This document shows, piece after piece, positions 37,022 to 47,888 of a stretch of DNA of 64,000 nucleotides. The position numbers were made by a program, and so were the translations under genes. The notes beneath the pieces are model-generated. The model was not told where the DNA came from and made no database searches. It saw only the letters and a program-made list of their open reading frames with translations. Location of the stretch: positions 14,570,001-14,634,000 of the forward strand of contig JBITNC010000002.1 in NCBI GenBank assembly GCA_050084985.1, written 5' to 3'. The stretch is from Nageia nagi (Eukaryota; Pinophyta). Positions within the stretch are counted from its first letter, which is position 1, and every line of letters begins with the position of its first letter.

Positions 37022-37560
37022 TTATGTCAATATTAAATACACTTTTTTTTCATCTTCTTGTTGTAATGATGATTGAGACAATTGAATTATCTCAACTTGA
37101 ATTGAAGATTTTTTAGGATCCTTTGGGATAAGAGATCCAATAGAAGCCATAACATCTGCAAATCTATTAAATGATCTTGGTGCTGCTTCTATACTAAATT
37201 GGTCAAAATATTTTAATAATTCTTCAACTAACGCTTTATACTTTTGAAGTAAAGGTTCTTTACATTGATAGATTCCTTTCACTTGATTGATGATGACTAA
37301 AGAATCTTCGATAATCTTAATTCTTTTAAGTTTTAATTTAATAGTAGTTCTTAATGCTAATATCAAAGCTTCATATTCTGCATTATTATTAGTACAAGAA
37401 AATTTTAATTTAAATGAATACGGTATAGGGATCCCTTACGGGGTTATAAATACAACACCTGCTCCACCACCTTGTTCACATTGAGAACCATCAAAGTGTA
37501 TTGTCATATCCCAATTGTCTTCAGGTTCTACAAGTATTTCAATTTCATCTAGTTGAAACA
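37022..37560 (-). pseudogene. Tat1 second (archaeal-type) RNase H
   Basis: Minus strand in two pieces. WDMTIHFDGSQCEQGGGAGVV (about 37440-37530) gives the first catalytic Asp, and NNAEYEALILALR (about 37345-37395) the Glu. IIEDSLVIINQVKG then gives the second Asp, and NRFADVMAS the last. All four acidic positions remain, but a stop follows FITP near 37436. An extra RNase H of this type after the normal one is characteristic of the Tat branch. Confidence 0.9.
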
Positions 37561-37569
37561 CCCCATCAT

Positions 37570-38172
37570 CAGGTAATTCAATAATAAGGGGTTCATCATC
37601 TTGCAATGGAGCATCAGCAAGATAATCAACAATTACTTGTCCTTTTATTGACTTTTGTCCAATAAAATGTAAATCAAATTCGGTCAGGTGCATTATCCAC
37701 TTTGCAGTTCTTGAATTTTGATATGTTTTATTCATCATATATTTCAACGGATCCATTTTAGATATGACATATGTCGTATGATTAAGCATATAATGTCAGA
37801 GTTTTTTAGTAGCAAAAATGACAACAAGACATAATTTTTCCAAATATATGTACTTAATCTCATAGCTCACTAGGGTTCTACTCAGATAATATATAGCTTG
37901 CTCTTTATTGTGTTCATTCTTTTGGGCAAGCATTATTCCTAAAGCATTTTAGTAGCAGAGATGTATAACAAAAAGGGTACATCTTTTCTTGGTAGACTTA
38001 AGACAGGGGGCGATAATAAATATCTTTTAATTTCATCGAATGCCTCTTGTTGCTCTTTGCCCCAATGATATTCTACTCCCTTTTTTAATAATTTTGTAAA
38101 TGGTTTACATTTATAAGAAAGTTGACCTATAAACCTTCTAATGGCTTGTAACTTGCCTTGTAAACTCTGTAA
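37570..38172 (-). pseudogene. Tat1 retroviral-type RNase H and connection
   Basis: Minus-strand traces between RT and the second RNase H: a worn LPRK..PFLLYIS and LAQKNEH stretch (about 37850-38020), a YLEKLCLVVIFATKKL-like stretch, then intact TAKWIMHLTEFDLHFIGQ and KGQVIVDYLADAP (about 37590-37700). Stops are frequent in the first half. Confidence 0.85.
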
Positions 38173-39358
38173 TTATTTTAGATTTGCGGGAGGTGGCATG
38201 TCTACTACCGCCTTCACTTTACTAGGATCTATTTCAATTCCTCTTTGAGACATAATAAATCCTAATAATTTTCCTGAAGTTACACCAAAGACACATTTTT
38301 TTGGATTTAATCTTACTTTATGCTCTAATAACCTATCCAAGACTTTAATTAGGTCCTTTCCATGATTTACTCGATATTTAGATCTAACCAACAAATCATC
38401 GACATAATCTTCTACTATGTCGTGCATATAATCATAGAATATGTAAGTCATAGCCCTTTGATAAGTTGCCCTGATGTTTTTTAATCCAAAAGGCATAACT
38501 TTATAACAAAAGGTACCCCAAGGAGTTATAAAGGTCATTTTATGTTGATTTTTAGTAGCTATTTTTATTTGATTATAACCAGAAAATCCATACATTAATG
38601 ATAACATATCATGTCCTGCTGTCGAATCTACCAAACTATCAATGCTAGGTAGAGGGAAATCATCTTTAGGACAAGCTTTGTTAAGATCCCAAAAATCTAT
38701 ACATATTCTTATTTTTCCACTTGGTTTTTTCATAGGTACCATATTGGATATCCAATCTAAGTAGTCTATAGGTTGTATGAATTTAGCTTCTAATAATTTT
38801 TGGAGTTCTTCTTTTACCATTAAAGCTATAGTAGGATGCATTTTACGTAATTTCTATTTAACCGATTTAGCATCAGGCTTTAAGGCTAAATTATGTACTA
38901 CTAACTTGGGATCTATTCCAGGCATGTCCGCATATGACCATGCAAACACCTTTTCTCATTCTTTTAATAAGGTTATAATCTCTTCTTGCTCATTTTACAT
39001 GAGGTTTTCTCCTAATTGAATAATTTTAGGATTTTGAGGATCATTACTAATATTTATTTCTAAGACTTTTTCAGTAAGCATATGTGACCCTTCTTCTAAT
39101 TGATTTGGTACTGGTATCCAGCCATTGTCATTAACACTATATTCTTCATCGTATTCTTGAGTTTGTTCATTCATGCATACTTGATTTTCATAGGAACCAA
39201 ATATGTGATCTATGTTTTTGAACTCATGTATAGAGGGATTGGATGATATAAGAGAAAAATCAGCAATTGCTTCATCTGTAGAAGTATTGGCTATTATTTT
39301 AATTAAATTTTGATTTTCGTTAACTTCATCTATTTATTCATTATTTTGATCTTCAATG
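38173..39358 (-). pseudogene. Tat1 reverse transcriptase
   Basis: The RT core (38173-38841) carries GKIRICIDF, DFPLPSIDSLVD, VMPFGLKN and the catalytic YVDDLL (about 38395-38412), followed by LNPKKCVFGV and GFIMSQRGIEIDP. The upstream link region to the Copia-2 edge at 39358 includes VFAWSYADMPGID (about 38930-38970), typical of plant gypsy elements. The frame is open for 222 codons; stops occur upstream. The link region continues beyond Copia-2 at 48364. Confidence 0.94.
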
Positions 39359-39827
39359 TGTTAGAATTTGTAATGAAATATTGTGAATATCTAAACTCCT
39401 TGTAAATTCAATTAATCACTTAAAGGATATGTAGATACCTTAAGGGATTAATTGAATTCTTTATTATGTGTGGACTTTGACCTAACCATGGGGTTAGTTG
39501 GTAGGTTAAAGTTAGGTCATGCATTTATTGTAACCCTAACCTTACCCTTGGGTTAAAGGAGGTTAGGGAGGTGCTCTCTAGCTATAAATAGAGGGCCCCT
39601 CCTCTTGTAACACATCTAAGTTTTGGAGTAAGATTACTCTACTAGTTTGTGTAGGAGAGGAAGAGAATAGTTGTAAGAGGGGCATACTTGAGAATTGAGA
39701 TACTAGTTGTGGATGTACTCCTAAGGAGGGAGGAACCACATTACACTTGTGTTATCTTGTGTGAATGTTGTATGATTGAGCTTCCTAGTCTTGGACCTTG
39801 AGGGTTAGAGTAGTGCTAATTCTCTCA
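39359..39827 (+). repeat. Copia-2 5' LTR with TATA box
   Basis: TGTTAGAATT...TTCTCTCA, partner of 47889-48358. GCTATAAATAGAGG (39581-39594) is the likely TATA box. Its 3' half aligns with the Copia-1 LTR (for example GTGGATGTACTCCTA...GGAGGAACCA). Confidence 0.95.
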
Positions 39828-39829
39828 AT

Positions 39830-39842
39830 TGGTATCTAGAGC
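39830..39842 (+). other. Copia-2 primer binding site
   Basis: TGGTATCTAGAGC is the plant initiator-Met site TGGTATCAGAGC with one inserted base, two bases after the LTR. Copia-1 and the non-autonomous element have uninterrupted versions. Confidence 0.8.
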
Positions 39843-39843
39843 T

Positions 39844-39955
39844 TGGTGTGGAAGCTCTTCTTCTACATCTTGGAGGTTCTTCATCCTTCTTCATTCCTTT
39901 GGTGTGGAAGCTCTTCTTCTACATTTTGGAGGTTGTTCATCCTTCTTCATTCCTC
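39844..39955 (+). repeat. 56-bp tandem duplication
   Basis: TGGTGTGGAAGCTCTTCTTC... at 39844 repeats at 39900 with three or so changes. The Copia-1 leader near 9650-9730 holds one related copy. Confidence 0.9.
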
Positions 39956-40617
39956 ATCTTACACCCCATTGGTGAGGTAAATTTTAAGAGAAGGCATAAA
40001 TTTCCTTCTCATTTGGTTATCTTATGGATTATAGCATTAGATACTAACATATTTTGTGAGATATTGGAACTTATTTCTTGCAAAATATGATTAAAATGAC
40101 AATGCAAGTATTTTTTTCCTATACTAACCTCTTATGTTAGTAGCATTTTTTTTACAAAAATGCTTAATACATGATATACCTTTTTTAGGAGGATACTATG
40201 AAATGCAAATATTCTTACTAACATGTTGTTTGTTAGTAGCATTGATTAAAAACTAATTTCTTGAGGTTTACTTTTCTTGTTTAAAGTAAACACAAGTGAA
40301 GGTAAATTTGTTTTGCAATTTATTGTATACCTTACAATATATCAAAAAAAAGGGGGGAGAAAGGTATTTAACAAAAAGAGATTTACCTTCACTTTATTTA
40401 TAATATTTTTTAATTTTTACAAATTAGTATTAAATTGAAAATATTGTAAATAATAATGTTTACAAAATAAAATTAAATTTTGAAAAATGGAGGGCCACAT
40501 TGGTGGTCTTCCTCTTCCCCGTAGCGTGCAGCCTCCTCCCTCGTGACCTCTCCTCCTCTCCTCTACAGGCGGTGGTATTGCCTTACCTTCACTCCCTGGC
40601 CTGGTATCAGAGAGTAA

Positions 40618-41035
40618 TGGCATGTGAAGTGTTATGCAAACTATGTATGCAAACTATGGAATCATCAGGAAGGCACAGAGAGTGAAGGCACGTGAAGTGT
40701 TATGCAAACTATGGAAGCATCGAGAAGGCATGCGAAGTGTTTGATAAGATGCATGCTACAGATAGAGTTTTCTGGACTACAATAATCATAGGAAACACAC
40801 CTGCATGTAGCAGTCTCCTCCTCCCTCACCACTGACGCTTGGTCACCTCCTCTCCTCGGCAATGATCACAATCTTCCCCAACTTTTTACGTGGTGCATAG
40901 TACAGACATAGTTTCATGGCCTATCATGATTGTAGGATATCCATGCAAACTGTTCGATGCACGCTGCATGTAAAACAATGCTCATAGGATATGTACAGAA
41001 CATAGAGAAAGCTCTATGAATTATTTGACCTACAT
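40618..41035 (+). pseudogene. PPR gene fragments captured in the Copia-2 leader
   Basis: Plus-strand translation of 40692-40799 gives one unmistakable PPR motif: KCYANYGSIEKACEVFDKM, then DRVFWTTIIIGN. A partial tandem copy of its first half lies at 40618-40680. A second motif, DIVSWPIMIVGY, is at 40917-40952 and is followed by YVQNIEKAL (about 40988-41015). A CT-rich block (40800-40886) separates the two. Such motifs are not part of any copia protein. They resemble the PPR relics at 21-27 kb (for example FDEM...VSWNAMI). The likeliest reading is capture of a host PPR transcript piece, then breakage. No frame could make a protein. Confidence 0.75.
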
Positions 41036-42009
41036 GCCCCTGTAGCCTCCTTCTCCATGTCTCCCTCATGTGTAGTAGTCTCCTCCTCATTCTGCTCTGT
41101 AGTTTTGCACTCTCCTCCCTCTCCTCTTGTGCTCCTCCTCTCTGTCACCAGCCTCCTGTGCAAGCCTCCTCTTCCTCTTCTTCCACCTTCACCATATACT
41201 CTTATAAGCATGGCCACCATCACCTCCATAGGCTGTCCTATAGTGCCTCCATGAAGGTCCTCCTCCTTCCCACGGTCAAGGTTGATGGCTGCCAACTCTT
41301 TGCAAGTCTTCTTTAATGCACTTAGAAGCATTAAGTTCTTGTTGACCACTTGCAAAATGATGCACTTCCAAAAGCAAACGTATACTTCTTAGGCACTTAA
41401 TATTTTAAAAGTCAATTGCTCCCATTTAATGCACTTAAGAGTACTTAGAATATGTCTAATATTGACCACTTTTTACCTTCTATGCTCCTCCACAAAACAA
41501 TGTATGCTCTTCTTGGTAGAAGAAAAAGGGGGGGGGTCATTTCTTAAGAACAAACATGCATTTAATTTTGTTTTTACCAACTAGAAAGGGGATTTGATTT
41601 ACCACCTAAGTCTTAAAAATCCAACCAAATCCCTTGAGCATTAATTTGTTGACTACTCCCAACAGGCAACGTATACTCCTTCTTGCTTTGGAAGGAGAAG
41701 CATTAAAATGCATGAAGTAGGGGTATGGGTCTCCTTCTTTTTCCATTTAATTCTTGAGACTTGGTAAGTGGTGAATATTTTTAACTTATATTAAGTTAAA
41801 CTTAGCTTATTTAAAAAAAAAAATGCTTAGAATATTTTTAATATTGCATGTTTAATTTACTAAGGTGCACATGCAATTTCTAGAATGCTAACCTCTTAGC
41901 ATTTTTTTTACTTAAAATGCATACTTATAAGACAAGTCTTAGCATACAAGTTTTTTTTTTAGGGATAAAAATTTAAGTGAAAAGGGGGAAATTGGTATAA
42001 TTTTTACTT

Positions 42010-42174
42010 AAACTTTATCTAGATCTTGCATGCTAAACTTGTGATGCATGTCTCTTTATCTTGTAAACTTTATCTAGATCTTGCATGCTAAACTTGTGAT
42101 GCATGTCTCTTTATCTTGTAAACTTTATCTAGATATTGCATGCTAGACTTATGATGCATGTATCTTTATCTTGT
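42010..42174 (+). repeat. 55-bp tandem triplication
   Basis: Three units (42010-42064, 42065-42119, 42120-42174). The first two are identical and the third differs at about four bases. Confidence 0.95.
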
Positions 42175-43071
42175 TTGAGGAATAAAGTATGCTTAGGACT
42201 TAAAATTTTAAGTTAAATAATGCATGATGCATGATTATTACTTAAATTTTTTAAGTCATGGAACAATGCATGTTTTTTTAAGTTATGGACTAATGCTAAG
42301 TAGGACTTAGTTCTTTTTTAATTCATTAAGTGCTTGAATAAATTGAGCAAAATATACAAAATGTAAAATGTCCTTTACGGGTTAGTACAAAACCCATTGG
42401 ACTTTTTTAAGGTTTTTCAAACTCGTGTGGATGATGCAATTTTACTTTACTTTATATTTTTGCATAATTTGTTTTATACTTGCAAAATGCAAATATTGAA
42501 AGTAACCCCTAAAATGAACACATCTGCACGTATTCTTCCACAACATGACTTGTTTGGGGAGCCATGAGGTGAGGACAGGGCAGACTGGAGCCCTTTTAGT
42601 CCAAAGACCCAACTGGTGGTAAGTCCATCTTAATTGCCCCTAAGACCTCTATTGGATTGGACATAACTCTATTAGGTGGATAGGCATGTGTGTAGTGATA
42701 CCACATGTCTGCACGTCCATTCAGGGATTATCCTGATAACCTAGGAGGAAAACTGAAAACCTTAATCAAGATAATTAAAATGGTCGGTCCAAGATACATC
42801 AGATCCTTGGAAAATAGTTGGTACTTCTCCTTGTGAGAGTATATTACTGACCAAGGTGAACTGGTTGAGGAATGGTAGTACCTGGGCTCCACCTTGCGGG
42901 CATCAAGGTGAAGGCCTAATTCTATACAAGAAAACAACCCCAACTTTATTCCTCTATGGATCGTGGTTTATAAGTTTGCACATGTGGGACATGTTTACTT
43001 ATGTTTGATTTGTATAGATGGAAACTTGTAAAAATTTGCATTCTTATTGCATATTTACTTTTGTACAGACA

Positions 43072-44640
43072 ATGGTTGAAACCTTCATACCCAAGCATAT
43101 ACTTGATAGTTCCAACTTCGGCATATGGGAACCTCGTATGAGAGCTAAGTTACAAGTAAGGAAGCTATGGCAAATAGTAAATGAAGATCTGGTCGCTCCT
43201 ACAGATGAGAAGGCCCTTGAAATCTACAACTCAAAGAATGAGTTAGCAACTTCAATGATCTATCATGCAGTTTTAGATGACATCCTTCTCATGATCTCTT
43301 CTTCAACATCAACAAAAGAAGCTTGGGATAGACTAAAAAAATTTTACCTTGGGTCCAAATTTTCAAGGAGGTTCACCATTCGACAAAAGTTGTTGCAATA
43401 TCATCAAGGTGAAGATGAAAGTGCCTTTATCTACTTGAATAAAATCATTGACCTCAGGACACAACTGGTTGGCTATGGGTGCAATTGGATCAATGATGAG
43501 TTCATGGTCTTCATCATTCTTCAAAGCCTCTCTACAAACTTCAGTAACTTTTTCACAGTTATGGAGACTAGGCTCGATGATGAAGAAGATGTCATTTCTC
43601 TTGACAACCTTTCTAGACTCCTTCTGAAGCATGAGGAAACTTTGAACAAGAAAATGTTGAACTTTTCTCTAAAGGATAATAGCATTGATCTAGGAGCAAC
43701 CAAAACTCCTTTCAAGAAGACATTCAAACATTATAAATTCAAAGATAACAAATCCTCATCTACCATCAGGAAGCATGATAACTTCAAGCAAAGGAATGAC
43801 AAAGCTAGATCAAGCAAACCAACACCACAGGAAAAGTTTGATGGAAATTGTAACTTTTGTGGCATCTTTGGGCACAAAGAGTATGATTGTTGCAAAAAGA
43901 AATTTGCTCAAAAAGGCAAGGGAAATGCAAATGTGAGAAATTTCAATAATAAAAAGAAGAACAAGCATGCTGCTACTTTTGCCTACTACTCAATGACTCA
44001 AACTACTTCAAATGATTGGATTATTGATTCAGGATGCACTAATCACATGTGTTATGAAAAGGATAATTTTGAAAACTTTCATAAGTACAACAAGGATACA
44101 GTTGTGATAGGTGATAATATAGTCCTTGATGTTCAAGGAATAGGGAATGTGAAGATTCATGGAAAGGCTCTTGATAATGTCTTTTATGTGCCTAAACTAA
44201 GGATGAATCTTATCTCCATAATCCAGATTATAAGAAAAGGATGCTCATTTGAGTTTACCTCACACTCCTGGTGTGTTAAGAAAGGACTTGCCACTTTGAT
44301 GAAAGGATCAGTAAAGAATGACCTTTATATTATGGATCAAGTACCTTCAAAGATTTGTCTTGCTGCAAATGTTTGTTCAAAAGGTAATCTTTGGCATCAA
44401 CGATTAGGGCACCTTAACCACAAGAGTATTCAAGATATGAAAAATCAAGAACTTGTAGAAGGTTTACCTAATATTTCATCCATAATTGGTCTTTGTGAAA
44501 GGTGCATTCTAGGAAAGATGAATAGGCAAAAGTTTGAAAAGGATAAGGCAACTCAAGCTACTTGTCCTCTTCAGCTTGTGCATTCAGATTTGATGGGTCC
44601 ATTTCAGACTAAGTCTCTAGGGGAGCTTCTTATGTTCTAA
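43072..44640 (+). pseudogene. Copia-2 gag, protease and integrase N-terminus
   Basis: Open from an upstream in-frame ATG at 43018; the ATG at 43072 (MVETFIPKHILDSSNFGIW) fits the usual copia gag start better. The gag helical region runs to about residue 230. A CCHC knuckle (CNFCGIFGHKEYDC, 43846-43887) follows, then protease with an intact DSG active site (WIIDSGCTNHMC, about 44016-44051) and the integrase finger (WHQRLGHLNHKS...CERCILGK, about 44392-44517). The first core Asp sits in LVHSDLMGPF. A one-base loss near 44617-44622 throws the frame into a stop at 44640. In copia elements one polyprotein carries all these parts. Confidence 0.95.
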
Positions 44641-45307
44641 CCTTCATTGATGACTTCAGTAGGATGACATTTGGTTATCTACTTGAGCACAAGGATCAAA
44701 CTTTTGACAGGTTTAAAGACTTCAAGAGACTTGTTGAAAATCAAACTAATTTTAAGATCAAAATGCTGAGATTTGATAATGGGGGTGAGTATAATAGCAA
44801 TGAGTTTAATGACTATTGTGTTAAACATGGGATCAAGCAGCAATTCACAATCCCATACACCCCTTAGCAAAATGGAGTTTCTGAAAGGAAGAATCTCACC
44901 ATTATGGAAATGGGAAGATGCATGTTAGGTAACCTTCCTAGTTTCTTATGGGGAGAAGCTATTCACACTGCTATTCACACCCTAAATAGGTGTCCTCTAA
45001 AGCAGTTTAAGGTAAAACTCTATATGAAGCATGGACAGGAAAGAAACCTAACATCTCACACTTCAGGGTCTTTGGTTGTGATGCATTTGCCTTCATTACC
45101 TCAGAGAAAAGAAAGAAGCTAGACAAAAGATCAGAAAAATGCATCTTTGTGGGGTATGATAATCAACATAGAGGTTTTAGGCTCTACTCCTTATCCCATA
45201 AAATAGTCTTTGTTTCTAGGGATGTCAAGTTCAATGAACTTCTTGAGGATACGACTTCTCATGCTGAGGTGTCTGATTCAGATGATTCTATGCTTGCACC
45301 TAACTAG
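44641..45307 (+). pseudogene. Copia-2 integrase core and C-terminus
   Basis: After the frameshift the core continues (FIDDFSRMTFGYL, RFDNGGEYNSNEF). A TAG at 44865-44867 replaces the Gln codon that should precede QNGVSERKN. A second frameshift lies near 45000 (after LNRCPLK), and CIFVGYDNQHRGFRLYS (about 45141-45190) follows in the new frame. Another TAG at 45305-45307 ends the block. Confidence 0.92.
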
Positions 45308-46081
45308 TTGGATGATCATGTAAGGAAGTCACCACAAGAGCAAAATTCTCCAGCTCAGAGAATTACAAGGAGTATGACCTTGAATAAATCCTTATTTGCC
45401 AAAATTGATAATATGAATGAGCCATCAACATTTAAAGAAGCTTCCAAGCAAGAGTGTTGGATGGAAGCTATGAAAGTTGAGTATGAGGCACTCATGAAAA
45501 ATGAAACTTGGGATTTGGTTCCTTATCCCAATGAAAAAAATATGATTAGAAATAAATGGATATACAAGGTCAAGTACAATTCTGATGGAGAAGTTGAAAA
45601 ATACAAAGCAAGGTTAGTGGCCAAAGGATTTGCTCAGAAATATGGTATTGATTATGAGGAAACCTTTGCTTCTGTGGCCAAGATGCCTACTGTCAAGATA
45701 ATCCTTGCTCTTTCTGCAACTCAAGGATGGAAAGTTTTCCAACTTGATGTCAAGAGTGCATTTCTCAATGGTGACTTGGATGTAGAAATCTACATGAATC
45801 AACCAGAAGGATTTATTCCAGAAGGAAAAGAGTCTCTTGTGTGCAAGTTAAAGAAGTCTTTGTATGGACTTAAATAAGCACCTAGAGCATGGTACAAGAA
45901 AATTTTAAGATTCTTTACAGATATTGGTTTTTCCAAGTGATTCTCTGACTTAGATCTCTATGTACTCAATCAAGGAAAAGACATGGTCTTAATTCTCCTT
46001 TATGTGGATGATCTTCTTATAATATGAAACAATATTGAAATCATCCAAGAGTGCATATCCAAACTAAAGACAACATTTGAA
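45308..46081 (+). pseudogene. Copia-2 reverse transcriptase
   Basis: N-terminal RT motifs are intact: [58 protein letters not shown] at 45875-45877 replaces the Gln of KQAPRAWY. TGA codons follow at 45938-45940 and 46025-46027, on either side of the catalytic YVDDLL (about 46001-46018), which itself is intact. The frame is otherwise unbroken into the RNase H part. Confidence 0.94.
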
Positions 46082-46966
46082 ATGATTGATCTAGGTCTAT
46101 TGCATTACTATCTTGGGATGCAAGTATACCAACACAAATATTGTACTTATCTTAGTCAATCTAAGTATATATCAAACATCTTGCAAAAGTTTGGAATGGA
46201 GGAGTGTAGATATGCTGCAATACCTATTTCTCTTAGAATCGTTGTATCATTGAGCTCAGATTCTCAATTGGCTAATGCTACAGCTTATAGGCAATTGATC
46301 AATAGTCCTCTGTATCTGACTATCTCTCATCCTGATATTGCCTTTGCAATGAATATGATGGCACAATTTATGCAAAAACCATATGTTGAACACCTCAATG
46401 TTGTTAAGCAAATCTTGAGGTATGTGGCAGGGACAAAAGATCTTACTCTTAAGTATTCCAAAGTGCCCTCAATTATTCTCTTAGGGTTCTTAGATTCTGA
46501 TTATGGGGGAGATAGAGATGATAGAAAATCAACCTCTGCATATGTGTTCAGCATTGGTTCAGGTGCTATCTCTTGGGCTTCCAAGAAGCAACATATTGTG
46601 ACTCTTTCTACCATCGAAGTTGAATATCAAGCCTTATCTGTTTCCGCCCAAGAAGCTATTTGGCTGAGGCATATTCTGAATGAAATTGGGTATAAGCAAA
46701 ATGGCCCATCTCTTATTTCTTTAGACAATCAATCGGCTATCTCTTTGGCTAAGAATCCTATGTTCCATCAGAGAACCAAACATGTGGAAATCCAAGCCCA
46801 TTTTATTAGGGAGAAGGTTCTAGATGACATCATACACTTGGAGTATTGTCCATCTACTAAAAACTCTGCTGATTTATTCACCAAGCCCCTTCCTAAAGCT
46901 AAATTCAGTAAGCTTAGGGATTCTCTCGGGTTGGTGAAGTTGCCCTCAAGGGGGAGTAAAGTTTGA
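46082..46966 (+). pseudogene. Copia-2 RT C-terminus and RNase H
   Basis: Open for 294 codons to the natural TGA (46964-46966). It contains LHYYLGMQVYQ, DIAFAMNMMAQFMQKP, LRYVAGTKDL, the RNase H first Asp in LDSDYGGDRDDRKST, GAISWASKKQHIVTLSTIEVEY with the Glu, and LDNQSAISLAKNP with the next Asp. It ends TKPLPKAKF...LGLVKLPSRGSKV. This is the best-preserved coding part of the element. Confidence 0.95.
46947..46956 (+). other. Second purine tract at the Copia-2 pol end
   Basis: CAAGGGGGAG overlaps the last pol codons and matches the true PPT (TTAAGGGGGAG at 47878-47888). Copia-1 keeps the equivalent (AAAAGGGAG on the minus strand near 2391-2399). It could prime a second start of plus-strand DNA. 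Confidence 0.6.
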
Positions 46967-47025
46967 ACTTTTGTTAGTGATGACAACTTCACCTCTAAGA
47001 GGCCTTTTTTGATTGTACATTTTAT

Positions 47026-47405
47026 ACCTCCATGGTAAGTTTGCTTTGCGTGACAAACTTGTTGTACAATTGTTGTTATAGAGTGTTGATTATTTTATAC
47101 CTCCATGGTAAGTTTGCTCTGCGTGACAAACTTGTTGTACATATTTATACCTCCGTGGTAAGTTTGCTCTATGTGATAAACTTGTTGTACATTTTACACC
47201 TCCATGGTAAGTTTGCTTTGCATGACAAACTTATTGTACATTTTATACCTCTATGGTGAGTTTGCTTTGCGTGAGAAACTCATTGTACAATTTTTTTAGC
47301 ATATAATTAATATACCTCTATGGTAAGTTCGCTCTGCATGACAAACTTATTGTACATTCTATACCTCTGTGGTGAGTTTGCTCTTTGTGAGAAACTCGTT
47401 GTACA
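47026..47405 (+). repeat. Tandem hairpin array, seven units of about 50 bp
   Basis: Each unit reads about TATACCTCCATGGTAAGTTTG, a 10-base loop, then CAAACTTGTTGTACA. Stem arms: 47037/47054, 47110/47127, 47160/47177, 47209/47226, 47258/47276, 47325/47342, 47374/47392 (start positions). In units five and seven both arms change together (GAGTTT with AAACTC). Unit three keeps a G-T pair and unit six has one mismatch. G-T pairs could extend the stem outward. No protein is encoded; short frames across it are chance. Confidence 0.88.
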
Positions 47406-47876
47406 ATTTTTATGCTCTATTAATAATCAACACATGTCTATATACAACAAGTGACTATGATTGATGGCTTGGCATCTCCATGATGACTTATAGTGCACCA
47501 TTAATCAGTTATTTATAAGATGGTATTATTTGATTCTCTTATTTGAATATATGATGCATCTAACTGATTTTGTTCATGAGTTGCTTGTAGCATGTAGGAT
47601 CTTCTTCAAAAATGCAGGTTACTCACCTTGTGAAAGCAAGCTCATGGAGACTCACATGTCAGCTTAAAGTTGATCGACTACTATGTACAGTGAAACTAGT
47701 TGTGGTTAATGATTGTATTGTAAACCATTTTGTCAAATGGTAATGTAGTGAGTCTCATACTAGTTCTCAAAAGATTCTCAAATATGTAAATGTTCTCATC
47801 TCCACTTGTATCTCTATGAAGGAGAACTCTCTCTTACTCTCTCTCTTCTCTCTTCTACGCTCTATCCCAATATTGC

Positions 47877-47888
47877 ATTAAGGGGGAG
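47877..47888 (+). other. Copia-2 polypurine tract
   Basis: ATTAAGGGGGAG immediately before the 3' LTR (TGTTATAATT). Confidence 0.88.

Larger units (their letters stand above)
39828..43071 (+). other. Copia-2 5' leader
   Basis: 3.2 kb before gag. From left to right: a 56-bp tandem duplication (39844-39899, 39900-39955), AT-rich sequence, a CT-rich zone with PPR fragments (40500-41300), a 55-bp triplication (42010-42174) and a conserved block (about 42510-43000) shared with Copia-1. No gene of the element itself is seen before gag. Confidence 0.8.

Noticed and set aside
41014-41355. 113-codon minus frame and overlapping plus frames at 41057-41316
   Set aside because: They are products of the CT-rich leader of Copia-2, with low-complexity translation.
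42728-42943. 71-codon minus frame before the Copia-2 gag
   Set aside because: It lies on the strand opposite to the conserved leader block shared with Copia-1 and shows no motif.
47026-47405. Possible CRISPR-like array, or the plus-strand 75-codon frame at 47032-47259
   Set aside because: The units are contiguous tandem repeats without unique spacers, in a plant retroelement. The short frame merely follows the repeat.
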